Source of the DNA: Henningerozyma blattae CBS 6284
Lineage: Eukaryota > Ascomycota > Saccharomycetes > Saccharomycetales > Saccharomycetaceae
Assembly (NCBI RefSeq): GCF_000315915.1
Contig: NC_020189.1
Location: 558,001 to 622,000, forward strand
Reading direction: 5' to 3'
DNA length: 64,000 nt
Positions within the stretch are counted from its first letter, which is position 1. Each line of letters opens with the position of its first letter. The position numbers were made by a program, and so were the translations under genes. The notes under the pieces are model-generated. The model had not been told where the DNA came from and ran no database searches. It was given only the letters and a program-made list of their open reading frames with translations. Below, piece by piece: positions 19,486 through 30,729 of this stretch.

Positions 19486-21381
19486 TCATCCTCGATTGGA
19501 ATGACGTGCCATAGGAGGAGGAGACAATACATGACTCAATTTATAACGTTCATCAACCACTTCACTATACTCTGGTACGTTTTCATATTCAGGTGGTGAT
19601 AACAATTTAATGTCTTGATACATGGGTGGTACTTCTTCTTCCCATGATATACCAAGTCCACTTCGTTCACAAACTGGTAATTTGAATTGCATGGTCAATA
19701 CACGTGCCGCACCAGTCGGTACACTTACTAACCTTGAGCCTTTCACATTTCTTCCACGTTGATTTCCTCTATTAGCAAACATTGGCGAAATTTCTGCTAA
19801 TCGTTGATCCACTTCACGTTTTCGTGGATTTTTAGCATCTGTTCCATTCTCAATTTGGATTTCTTCCTCTGCTACTACGATCTCTAATGATAAGTTATGT
19901 GTCACATATAGTCCCAACGAATGATCTTGAATATCAGGAGTAATGCCAGTAGGTTTAATGGCTGGTGTATACATCGGTTTGCTAGAACTACAAAATTTGA
20001 TAGGATTAGTCAAGCCAGAATCTAAATCCATTATATCGAGATCAGTCATTAAACTGATACACCCTTCCTCTCCATGGAAATCACTCTTCCATCCAGATTT
20101 CATCTCATCTTGTTTTAACACTCTCACTTCTTCGGTAAATATACTAGATCCACTTTGTTTTTGTTGTTCGATCTCTTCTAACCGTTGTCGTTCTTGTGTT
20201 TCCTCCATTTCTTCTCTCATTGCATCATCATTGGGATGAAAAAATTCTTCTTCTTCTTCTTCGCCTTCATCATCAACTATTCCAACTCGATTCGAACGTA
20301 CTGGTTCAGGATTATTATTATTATTTCCCATGTTACCTTCACAAAGTGTAACATTCACTTGCGGGGTTAATGTACCATATCTTTTAATCTCCATCTTGGG
20401 CTTCTTCTTCAATTCTTCATCTCGTTTCCGTATCATTTCTTCCAATATTTTTAATTCATAACGATGATTAGAACAAACATATCCTCGAAATTTAGTCTTT
20501 TCTTCAATCTTCCATGATAATTTACGCATCTTCCATCTTTTATTCCCCTGTGTAATACCATCTATTCTTAATTTTAATGGGAACGTAGATTTAGGTGAAA
20601 CATAACTTGGTAATGATGCAGATGCAGTCATCTTTGTTGGTGGGAATACTCTTACTGGTGTTCTCATAGAGTGATGGGTATACGCTCGTTTAATTATAAT
20701 AGGCAAACTTAATTCACAGAGTTGTTCCTCACCAAAAGTATCATGATTACGACATGGATCAAGATAATTGATTGTAGCTATTAATTCATAATTGATAATA
20801 ATTTGAGCACCAGAACCTAAACATGCACTAGCAGGTAATGATCCATCTAATAAATATGAAAATGGGAATTGATAATTTCCAACTTGGAAATCCCGACTCA
20901 TATTTTGTATTTCCCATTCTTTTATAACTGTTTTTTTAATATTACAGTTCAAACATTTTGAAATTTTTTCTGAATCTAATAAAANNGGTTTATTTATGAT
21001 AATATTCTGAATTAATGATAATGTGATTGAATTAAATTTGATCTTAGTATATCCAGATAAGATCTGATTAGTTTTTAATCTTGATGAATTATCATAGGAA
21101 TGATTAATTGATGCGGTGGTTATTGAATGTTGACTATTGAGTGATAGATTAGTTAGCGTCGTCGATAAGTCTGGTGTGGAAATGCAATCAATATCTCGAT
21201 ACGGATTTCTGACATTGATATTAAGTAAACCGCTCAAGATAGATCCTGAAGATTCTTGTACAGATCCGTACAATATGCATGGTGGCGATTCTATATCAAT
21301 AGAGACTTGTATAGGATCGTTCTCTACTTGTCCAATATTGTCATTATTTGAATATAAATTTGTGAAAACTTCAAAAACCAT
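19486..21381 (-). CDS. LDB19: Arrestin-related Rsp5 adaptor Ldb19/Art1
   Basis: Ldb19/Art1 is an alpha-arrestin that brings the ubiquitin ligase Rsp5 to plasma-membrane amino-acid transporters so that they are endocytosed. The 631-residue product has a split arrestin fold (about 20-340) with FPFSYLLDGSLPASACLGSGAQIIINYEL at its centre, an acidic Glu-rich insert (about 365-400), and two PPxY motifs near the C-terminus, PPMY (585-588) and PPEY (596-599), which should bind Rsp5 WW domains. S. cerevisiae Ldb19 is about 818 residues, so this one is shorter. Two undetermined bases (20985-20986) leave residues 132-133 unknown; the frame stays open around them, but the true length of the gap is unknown. 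The neighbours (PMT3-type gene, PRO2 beyond LTE1/MAK16) match YOR321-YOR323. Confidence 0.92.
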   Translation of the reverse strand: MVFEVFTNLYSNNDNIGQVENDPIQVSIDIESPPCILYGSVQESSGSILSGLLNINVRNPYRDIDCISTPDLSTTLTNLSLNSQHSITTASINHSYDNSSRLKTNQILSGYTKIKFNSITLSLIQNIIINKXXLLDSEKISKCLNCNIKKTVIKEWEIQNMSRDFQVGNYQFPFSYLLDGSLPASACLGSGAQIIINYELIATINYLDPCRNHDTFGEEQLCELSLPIIIKRAYTHHSMRTPVRVFPPTKMTASASLPSYVSPKSTFPLKLRIDGITQGNKRWKMRKLSWKIEEKTKFRGYVCSNHRYELKILEEMIRKRDEELKKKPKMEIKRYGTLTPQVNVTLCEGNMGNNNNNPEPVRSNRVGIVDDEGEEEEEEFFHPNDDAMREEMEETQERQRLEEIEQQKQSGSSIFTEEVRVLKQDEMKSGWKSDFHGEEGCISLMTDLDIMDLDSGLTNPIKFCSSSKPMYTPAIKPTGITPDIQDHSLGLYVTHNLSLEIVVAEEEIQIENGTDAKNPRKREVDQRLAEISPMFANRGNQRGRNVKGSRLVSVPTGAARVLTMQFKLPVCERSGLGISWEEEVPPMYQDIKLLSPPEYENVPEYSEVVDERYKLSHVLSPPPMARHSNRG

Positions 21382-22623
21382 TTAAAATTTAAACCAAGTG
21401 CAAAAAAAAAATATTAATAATAGATCAAAAATATATCATCCGATGATGGAATTTTTTGAAGAGAAATAAAAATAAAAATAAATGAAATTATGCAAAAATG
21501 TTAATATTGAAAAAAAAAGTTTATAATATGCAATTTGGAAGGCACTTTTTTTTCACTATTATCCTTTGACTGTCCTTTATTGATGCCCTTTCACAAGGCC
21601 CTTTGTCTCTATTGTAATGTTCCAAGGTTCGTTTTTTTTCTATAATAAGCCAACTTGGATCTAGAGCTGTTATATTTTGGTTTCCTAACTAGAATGCTTC
21701 GATTAATAAATTGTTAACGTAATTTTGCTAATGTAAGTAATTTTTCAACTTGTGATTTTTTTTCACACAAGAAATTTCATTAAAGTAAAATGACGTTTTT
21801 ATCAAGGAATTTCCGAATTTATTATTGCACGTGATAAAAATGGAAATACTTTTTACTGAATATTTTCAAAAATAAAAAAAAAAAAGAAAAGAAAAAATAA
21901 ATGACAGATCACTATGACATTTTAATTATTCTAATGAAAAGGAAATCTTTTTGAGTCAAATATCCAAAGTTATTCTTTTTCTTTTTTACCAAAAAAAATT
22001 TGAAGGGTTTTAATTAATTTTATATAGGATTGCATTGGTAGTAACAACGTTAATATTTCCTACTTTTGTAGGATTAATCTAATTCATAATTGAATATTAG
22101 TGTCAAAGGTAAAATACTCCTGAAAATTAATTAGCAAATCCGACATTTAATATTCTCGTGTTTATTTATTTTCCCTTAGTTTTTTTTATTCTTATTTTCG
22201 TGACGCGAAAATTCTTACATATGAGAAAACTAGAATTCATTGTTTACCGTCGGATCAGGTAACCAAATCGATGATGATCTTTAGTAAACAATATATTGAC
22301 AAAGAAAATATTTGTTGAGTAGATTCGGCACTTGGTAATTTAAATAAAAAAATAATAAAAACTAATCTTTATTTTATTACACTTGTTTAAAGTGACAAAT
22401 TAGCAAATTAATAGCTCATCTATGAATAATTTTTATTTAACTAGAATCTAAAATTGATATCTACCACCTTTTTTTTTAAAGAAAAACGCGTCCAATAAAA
22501 AATTACCTTTCGTTTAATTATATTTATTATATTTGTATACTATTAATTGATACCAACGAGCCCTTCCTACCTATTTATTTAATACATAGTAGTAACAGGA
22601 GTTTATATACAATATCGTGATCA
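21382..22623. promoter_or_regulatory. Divergent LDB19/LTE1 promoter region
   Basis: About 1.24 kb of AT-rich DNA without a gene. Visible sites are CACGTG (21828-21833), TGACGCGAAA (22201-22210, an SBF/MBF-like half) and a perfect MluI cell-cycle box ACGCGT (22486-22491) 133 bp before the LTE1 start. No RNA gene was recognised. Confidence 0.5.
22486..22491. promoter_or_regulatory. MluI cell-cycle box (ACGCGT) before LTE1
   Basis: A perfect MBF site lies 133 bp upstream of the LTE1 start codon. MBF drives G1/S genes. LTE1 acts in the M phase of the same cycle, so control is possible but unproven. Confidence 0.35.
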
Positions 22624-25600
22624 ATGGAAGTCTTTAGTTTACAGCAATACTATCCTGAACCTAATGAAGAGGTCATCACTTATAAAGAACAAAAGCTACA
22701 GCTCAATAAAGACGATGGGGATGCAATACTCACAAAGAAGAGGACGGTTATTAAAACCGATTTGGTAGCTCTAATAGTTTATTTGACATCTCCAATTGAT
22801 ACTGTGGAATATTCTATACTATCAGATTTTTTTCTAATTTATAGGCACTTCTTAACCCCTTCAGAATTGTTTAACTTATTAGTTTTAAGGTTCAATTGGG
22901 CCATTGAACAAACTTTATCAGATGATTCAGATGGTTCAACTATTTCAAAATTAGGTCAAATTTCAATAGTGCGTACCTTCACATTATTAAGACATTGGAT
23001 TTTAAATTATTTTGTTGAAGATTTTTTATCAAATATTGAATTGCGTTTAAAATTCATAAATTTTTTAAATGGTGAAACGCCAATGTCATATACCAATAAT
23101 CTTAAAATTATTAAAAATTGTATTATAAATTTAAAGAAAGCTTGGATTAAAAAATCAAACTTAATTTGGGAAAATACAAATTTCGATGAGCCAGATATTC
23201 GATGTCCCCCAGACGAATGGTTATTCTTTAGGCTTAAAGATGTAATAAACTTAGAGCAATCTAAAAAGAGAAACAGCCGATTAAGCTTTTATGCTTTGCA
23301 AAGCAGTTCAAATCCAGATTTCCGTAATCAAAATGTTTTATCTGTCTTTGGTAATAGTAGTAAGAAAGCTTCAACAACTATTACTCCAATGACTACAAAG
23401 TCAATAATGAATGAAATTAGAAAAAAGAAATTAAAAACTGCTTCCATGATGTTATATCCACAAGATACGTTGGCAAAATACGATAGAGCTTCAAAGGGAA
23501 GTTCGTCCTCTAATTCTAGTAATTCAACAACAATTCAAAATGAAGATGAAGATATGGTAGGAAATGATACTATTATCAAAACTGATCTAGCTAAATTAAA
23601 TGATAATACAAAACAAATTAATTATTCTAATGATTCTACATCAGATAATAATAATACAGATGCTAATGAGATTAAAAATGATAATAATCTTTCTACGCCT
23701 ACCAATACAGATTTTAATGAAATTAATCCCACCAATAATTGTGATAGAAATAAAGCTAGTCATGATGATAGTCACCATTTAAATCGTAAAGTTAGTCAAG
23801 TATCGAAATTAACCCATATGTCAACAATTATTAAAGATGCTGATTATCCATTTTCACCTGAATTAGAACAAATATTACCACCTACACCGGCAAAAAAATT
23901 GGAATTTATTCTACAATCAACTTTTATACCAGAGATAGATAGTCCGCCAATGGATTTTCAACAATCTAAGACACCGAAAAGAAATAATACAATCTCGTCG
24001 AAAAAATCAGCAAAGAGTAGACACTCTTTATCAAGCTTCACTCATAACAAAAGCCCACTTGGTTTGTTAGCTAAATGGAAAAAAAATCATGATCCAAACG
24101 CAATTTTATCAGATGTTACTAGTGCCAATAGCATAGATACCCCAGTTAAGAATAATAAGGAGAGCTTATCAAATGGTATAGAAAATAATAATAATAGTAA
24201 TAATAATAATGCACAAGTAAAACCGATCAAACCAGAATTAGATAAATTTGTAAATTATGTTATTTCAATAACATCCTTAAATAATCAAAACAACGATAAA
24301 GAGGAATTGCAAAACTTGATAGATTCAAAATTTGATATCCTAAGTGCAAGAACTATTGATGAAGTTGAATTTTTGATTTCTACAGAAAACGATTTATTAG
24401 CAAAAATTGAACCAGAGCAAATTAATATAACTTCAACGCCTTATATGAACTCAAAACTTCATTCAAGCTCACTTACAAAGATAAATACTGATTTTAGTGC
24501 AATGGATAATTTAAATTTGTATCAAACAGCAAATACAATTGCTCAGTCGGTTGTCTCGTTAACTAATACTTTAACAAAGCAAGAACATTCTAAACAAAAT
24601 CATAATACTCAACAATTAATAGATACATCACCTTTAAATGCTGCATATGAAAGGCGTAAAGTTAAAAGCTCTCTACCGATTTTTAAAAGTGTAGAAACTA
24701 GACATAGCATTTCTGGTAGAATATCTCATTTGTCTAATAGTAGCCCTCTAAAAAATAAAGATAAATTTAGTAATACTCCGCACTTGAGCCCTTTGAAGAA
24801 CGGTGAAATCATTCATTCTAGTCCACAACAATTAGTATTTACCTCAGGAATCAGTGAAAAATCTATCGATCTATCAGATATTAATTTCAACTTTACTAAT
24901 GATCAGCAAATTAACGATCCAACTTTAAATTTAGCTCCAGAAAATCAATCACCCATAAAAAAAGTAATGATGTCTCCTAATCTGCATATCGATGCCACTC
25001 TTCCTAATCTTCAATCTTCTCCAGGTGCATCATTTGCTTCTTCATTATCTATTGACTTAGAAGATCCTGATGAAGTTGTTAATGTACCTGATAATAATTC
25101 TATTGGTTCTGAAAATAAACATAATTTGGATCCAGAACTTATCTCGACTCCTCCCCCACCACCTTTGCAGTCTGAGGTTTTTTCTGAAGCAAATGAAGCG
25201 AATGCTAATCAGTTCTTGAAAAGGAAAAAAGGTCGCAATAATTTAAGAGAATTCTCCTTTGAACCTGATTTGAGTGAAAAAATTACAGATAATGGTAAAA
25301 ATGATAATGATGATAACTCTGATTCATCATTACAATTATCAAAATCTTCCAACTCCGATTATGATACTTTTGACTTAGATGAAAATATTTCAAATGTCTT
25401 TGGTTCAAAATTGATAACCCATACTGCTATTAGACCTTCAAGTGGGCGTATTAGTGTAGTTAGAAGACAAAGTACACTCAATCGAGTGGCATCAAAGAAA
25501 GAAGATATTGCTTTTCCACTCAAACCAAATATGAGTTCTCCATTTAAAGCTAATAGCAGCTCACCACTTAAATTAGAAATGAGTACTCCAATCAAAGATT

Positions 25601-26110
25601 ACCCAAAATCACCATGTAAGGACGACCTTCCGTCACCGTATAAAAAAGAAAGCACTTCACATGCTAAAGATAATGCTATTTTACCTGATGAGGTTAACGA
25701 ATTAGACTTAAATGAAACAGCAGAATTAGGCCATACACCAACTGACTCTGGAGACTTTGTTGGAGAGTTTGATGATATTATTTATGAAGAACAGATAGAA
25801 CAATATGCGAAAAAATTGGAACTTGTCAAAATTGAAGATCGTCAAAAATCTAGTATATCTTTAACCCAAAGCTCAAGTACTGATGAATTTCTTTCAGCCG
25901 CAAACAGTCCATCCAAGTTTAATGATGTAGATCGGAATAGTTTGGATTTCACACCAATCAAATTCAAGCTGACCAACGTTCCAAGTATCAAATCAATTAA
26001 AAGTGAGCAATCAAATGATACATTCGATACTATTAGTTCACCAAATACTCGTCATAAATTAGATCTACGTAAGCAGTTCAGTCAACATTGGTTAAAACAG
26101 CAGCAGCAAA

Positions 26111-26141
<31 letters not shown>

Positions 26142-27642
26142 CCAGCAAGATGAAGAAAATTCTCTAAAGATAACTTATTCTAATAGTACACAGAGTACTG
26201 AATCTTCGAATAGGGACAGCGTGAGGGTTAATAAATATATGTATTCACCAAGCGTTGAAACTGCAGATGGGTTGTCTCCTGAAAAAAATGTTAATGTTTT
26301 AAGAAATAAATTCTTACAAGAAGATGAAGAGGTTAAAAGTCTGACATCTAGTACTCGTGAACTTCCTTTAGGAAGTCCCATTAAACCTGTTGCACAAAAA
26401 ATGAATACGAGAGACAAATTAAGCCATGATATTAACCAAAACATTCAAGATTTTGCTAATATTCCAGACGATACAATTACAGATGATCCATTAAATGTTG
26501 CAATGATGAAATTAGAAGGTATATATAAAAAAACTAGCGATAATTCAAAAGGGTCTAATGATTCAATACTATCTGTTTTAGAACATGAGATGGAAATGAT
26601 TGAATTGAATAGAAATCCATCAGATAATATAAATGGTACTAGGCCAAATAAGAGAAAATCTCTACTATTAGAAAGAAGAAGAAAGACCATTATGAATATA
26701 CCTTATACACCATCTCTAAGTAAAACTACAACCTCTAATATTCAACGTGGAAATACCAATATGCATGTTAATAACGGCAATGGCGGAACAGATGATATTA
26801 ACAAAGGAATATCGCCCAAAAAACTACAGCAGATCATTTCTTCTTATAAAATCCGAGACCCAAGATTAGATGTAGCTAATACCAGTGAACATATTCCATT
26901 CATTCTGATGTATGACTCGTTATCCATTGCTCAACAATTAACTTTAATTGAAAAAGAATTATTAATGGAGATTGATTGGAGAGATCTACTAGATTTAAAA
27001 TTGAATCATCAAAACAATAAAGCCACAAGTTGGTTACAACTATTATCATTTAATGAAGAAATGACTGGTATTGATTTTGCTATATCTAGATTCAATTTAA
27101 CTGTTGATTGGGTTGTATCTGAAATTGTATTAACTCAAGATATCAAGATTAAGAGAAACACCATTCAAAGATTTATTCATGTTGCTGAACACTGTAAAAA
27201 TTTGCAAAACTTCAATACTATGATTCAGATTATCCTAGCATTAAGTTCCTCTGTAGTTCAAAAAATGAGAGATGCATGGAGATTAATTGAGCCAGGTGAT
27301 CTTTTAACATGGGAAACTTTAAAGCAAATTCCATCTTTAGATAATAATTACTCAAGCATTCGTACACTCTTGGACAGAATCGACCCTATTAAAGGGTGTG
27401 TACCGTTTATTGTAGTGTATCTATCGGATTTATCATTAAATTCAGAAAAACATAATTGGATTATAGATCATGAGGTGCTAAATTATAACAAATTTGAGAC
27501 TAGTGTTCAAATTGTCAAAAATTTTATTCAGCATGTTCAATGGGGTAAATTCTATGATTTTAAAGTAAACCACGATCTACTAAGCAAATGTGTCTATATA
27601 TCTATTCTTACTCGTGATGAAATTAACCAACTGTCAAGTTAA
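22624..27642 (+). CDS. LTE1: Mitotic-exit regulator Lte1 (RasGEF-like)
   Basis: Lte1 is a bud-cortex protein that favours mitotic exit by keeping the Bfa1-Bub2 brake off Tem1 and lets exit occur only when the spindle enters the bud. The 1672-residue protein has an N-terminal REM/RasGEF_N region (about 30-230, LTSPIDTVEYSILSDFFLIYRHFLTP) and a C-terminal CDC25-type GEF domain (about 1415-1670, ending VPFIVVYLSDL and HVQWGKFYDF). Between them is a very long Ser/Asn-rich linker with many S/T-P sites and a poly-Q run (26099-26150). The PPTPAKKLEFIL and ARTIDEVE blocks match S. cerevisiae Lte1. That protein is about 1435 residues; the excess is in the linker. The start is the first Met, matching MEIFSQKDYYP in S. 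cerevisiae. It is followed in the same direction by MAK16, as in S. cerevisiae. Confidence 0.95.
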
Positions 27643-28108
27643 TGTAACTTTATTATAACTGAAAAAATTATTTCAACAAGCCCACTTATTGTTATTTTAA
27701 GAAAAGACTATTGTTTTATTTTAAAAGGACTTTTATATTCTACATAAAGAACTAATATTTAATAAATAATCATATAAATAATTTTAATAATATTTTGCTT
27801 TCATATGTGTCACAGTATTGAGTTCATCATAAGAGAATTGAAGTGAAAAAGGTGTAAGGTTCAAAATATTACTAAAAAGCCTGTTGGCAGCAGATTTCTC
27901 AAATTTCTTATGACCGGGTAAGGCATCGGAATTTTTCAAAAAAATTTTCATATCTTAAAAAAACGATGAGATAGAGACATTTATGCAATAGTTAAAAAAT
28001 ATTCAGAAAAAAGGATACTTGCTAATTTTTTCATTTGTATTGATTAAATAATCAGCTTTATAGTCTATATATCGTTATAGAGTTCATTCTGGTTATTAAA
28101 AAAGCAAT
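27643..28108 (+). promoter_or_regulatory. MAK16 promoter with RRPE and PAC
   Basis: The LTE1-MAK16 gap of 466 bp holds a perfect RRPE, AAAAATTTTCA (27940-27950), and 13 bp further a PAC-like ACGATGAGAT (27963-27972; consensus GCGATGAGMT, one mismatch). They lie about 140-170 bp before the MAK16 start. This close pair is the signature of the ribosome-biogenesis regulon (Stb3 on RRPE; Dot6/Tod6 on PAC). Confidence 0.75.
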
Positions 28109-28984
28109 ATGTCTGACGATTTAATTTGGCAAGTTATTAACCAGCAATTTTGTTCATATAAGATCAGAACTGATAAAGGACAAACATTTTGTAGAAATGA
28201 ATACAATGTTACTGGTCTATGTACTAGGCAGTCCTGCCCATTAGCCAATTCCAAATATGCAACTGTTAAAAGTGTAAATGGTAGACTATACCTATATATG
28301 AAAACCGCCGAAAGAGCGCATACACCTGCAAAATTATGGGAAAGAATAAAATTGTCAAAAAATTATTCAAAGGCATTAAAGCAGATAGATCAGCATTTAT
28401 TATACTGGAATAAATTTTTAATTCATAAATGTAAGCAAAGATTGACCAAATTAACACAGATTGCTATTACTGAAAGGCGTTTGGCACTAAGAGAAGACGA
28501 AAGACATTACGTTGGAATTGCTCCAAAGGTTAAAAGAAGAGAGGAAAATAGGGAAAGAAAAGCTTTGGCTGCAGCTAAAATTGAAAAAGCTATTGAAAAA
28601 GAATTATTAGATAGATTAAAAAGTGGTGCATACGGTGATAAACCATTGAATGTTGATGAAAAGATTTGGAAAAAGATTATGGGTAAATTGGACAATGAAG
28701 AAGAAGAAGTGGAAGAGGAATGGGAAGAAGAGGAAGAAGAAGAAAGTGATGATGGTGAAGTTGAATATATTGAAGATGATGATGATGGGGAGATGGTTGA
28801 CATGGAAGATTTGGAAAAATGGCTTGCTAATTCAGACGGTGAAGATAATAACTCAGATTCAGACTCCGAAGACGATTCTGAAAGTGATTCTGAATCTAAG
28901 GGTGCTCCAAAGAGGAAACGTCCAAGAGTTGAGATTGAATACGAAGAGGAACGTGAGGTTCAACAACAAGCAGAAGAAAATTAG
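28109..28984 (+). CDS. MAK16: 60S ribosome biogenesis factor Mak16
   Basis: Mak16 is an essential nucleolar factor of early pre-60S particles, working with Rpf1 and Nsa1, and was first found through loss of killer dsRNA. The 291-residue protein opens with the highly conserved [20 protein letters not shown] and a cysteine-containing core ([27 protein letters not shown], Cys near 32, 41 and 46). It continues with a basic helical region and ends in a strongly acidic tail (about 195-265) followed by a basic KRKRPRVE nuclear/nucleolar signal. S. cerevisiae Mak16 is 306 residues. The RRPE/PAC promoter pair agrees with the role. In S. cerevisiae the next gene is DRS2; here a dead retroelement follows. 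Confidence 0.96.
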   Translation: MSDDLIWQVINQQFCSYKIRTDKGQTFCRNEYNVTGLCTRQSCPLANSKYATVKSVNGRLYLYMKTAERAHTPAKLWERIKLSKNYSKALKQIDQHLLYWNKFLIHKCKQRLTKLTQIAITERRLALREDERHYVGIAPKVKRREENRERKALAAAKIEKAIEKELLDRLKSGAYGDKPLNVDEKIWKKIMGKLDNEEEEVEEEWEEEEEEESDDGEVEYIEDDDDGEMVDMEDLEKWLANSDGEDNNSDSDSEDDSESDSESKGAPKRKRPRVEIEYEEEREVQQQAEEN

Positions 28985-29389
28985 AGCAAGTCAAATTCTA
29001 ATATCTTATAAACAATAACTTCATTAATTGACCAAACAAGGTTTTTTGTATTAGTTTTTTCCCTTTTTTTTACTTTCTTTACTGTCACTAATTTTTGTTA
29101 ATTATTCTAAATGTATACTACTATGTACGATATTTTAAACTATTTGCATTTCCTTTAAAATAAATCATCCGTACTTATTCTAATTATTATTTTTTTAATA
29201 AATAAAGTTCTAATTAATTAATAGTTGAAACTATATAATGTTTTGGTTGCAGCTGGTACGAAAATCACGTGCTTTTTTATATTTATTTTGTCATTTATCA
29301 TTTTTAACTTAAATTGCATTAATCCAAAAAGGCACATTACTAGAGATAAAAACAATATTATAAATAAAATCGAAATAACACAATACTTC
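28985..29389. other. Intergenic, MAK16 3' region to Ty relic
   Basis: AT-rich with T tracts. One CACGTG box lies at 29268-29273. No gene is visible, and no trace of DRS2 is recognisable. Bases 29385-29389 (ACTTC) are the likely left target-site duplication of the element that follows. Confidence 0.5.
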
Positions 29390-29678
29390 TGTTGAGCGTA
29401 AAATATTACGTACTAACTGATATTTTTATACAACCTACATTTCTCGGAATATAAATAGAGCTCATTTTTATATACTTCTATAGTTTTATATACGTATTTA
29501 GCTGGAGGAGGACAATTATAAGAACAGTTAGTACCAAAAAGATCCGACAACTTCAACTTATTAGATTAAACTTCAAAAAGCACTATTTTATAATAACATT
29601 ATCTCACTACTGTACGGCATTAGAATCCTTAATATTAATATTACTGTTAGTCATAATTAAGAATTCTAATGTCGTACA
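29390..29678 (+). repeat. 5' LTR of Ty1/copia relic
   Basis: It begins TGTTGAGCG and probably ends TACA at 29678, giving about 289 bp. Related copies at 60373 and (inverted) 61043 share the first 65-100 bases, which fixes the left boundary. The right boundary is inferred from the CA end, from similarity to the element's far end (34693-34727), and from the TGG that follows, as expected of a primer-binding site. The terminal 68 bp form a large inverted repeat. Confidence 0.75.
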
Positions 29679-30670
29679 TGGCACTCACGGTGGAGGGATC
29701 GACACTTCTGATCAGTCCTCTCATAAGCATGAGAATGAACACGTTGATGATTCTTCAAAGAACTCAAGTGCCTCCAACTTTTCAATCTAATATTGACAAT
29801 ACAACTAACTCTAACTCGAATGCATTTTCTCCACAAACTTATTTTAATCCTATGACAATGCTTCAATTCATGCAAATGATGCAATCTATGTCAATTAATC
29901 AAGACACGATACCATTCGCACAACCACCTAACTTTTTATCTTCTACTATTACAAACTCTTTCATCAATACTCCAGATTTCGTTTACACTAGCGATTCCTA
30001 TGACACCAAAGACATTCCATCTGTCTTAAACGATAATTTTGACAATATTAGTCATTCGACTTCGAAAATTCACTCATCTGGTGATGTCAACAATAAAGTA
30101 TGTTTATACCGCATCAATGGTAAAACTGAGTTTGAACCATAGATTAAGTTATTTCGCCAATTCCTTAAGAATCAAGGATTAGGACATATCATAATTACTC
30201 CAGCTTCTCATTCCATCCAAGCGCCCAACGACGAAAAGGAATATGTTTTACGAATCTATAATATGTATGTACCTGCGAAGGCATATTCCACTTGGGTTCA
30301 AACCGAACTAAATAAGGATTACATCTCTCTTTATAATATCGTCGAATGCACCTTGTCCAAGGGCATTCAGACTGACCACGAGATTTATGAAAACATTTTG
30401 GATGCTTTATATAATATATCATTTGATGGCAATACTGATGCTAGTATTTTTAGATCTACTACTTTGGGGTTAAGAAATAAAGCAAGAGAACTGGACATAT
30501 CCATCAGTGATGATTGGATTTCTAGAAGAATTCTGAAATCGTTAAAAGGAAACTATGCTGGTATCAACGCAGATTATCTTAAAATATCAGGTAGCTATGA
30601 TTTAGAAGAATTACTATTTACAATTCAAAAAAAGTCGTCAGAAATAGCAGGGTTATCTAAAAATTTCTAA
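29669..30670 (+). pseudogene. gag (TYA-like) remnant
   Basis: One frame is open from 29669 to 30670 apart from a TAG at 30140-30142. The part after the stop includes EYVLRIYNMYVPAKAYSTWV and an alpha-helical capsid-like region. At the left end another frame, running through HGTHGGGIDTSDQSSHKHEN, looks more like a retroelement Gag start and closes near 29790, so a frameshift there is likely. As in Ty1, the start would lie at or inside the LTR end. Confidence 0.65.
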
Positions 30671-30729
30671 AAACATAGAGGTTCAATGCTAAATTTGTTC
30701 AAGTTTATCACATACCACTATTAAATGTC

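Noticed and set aside
21810..21833. TTTCCGAA next to CACGTG, reminiscent of centromere elements III and I
   Set aside because: Point centromeres need about 80 bp of AT-rich DNA between them; here the gap is about 10 bp and the flanks of the CCG core do not fit.
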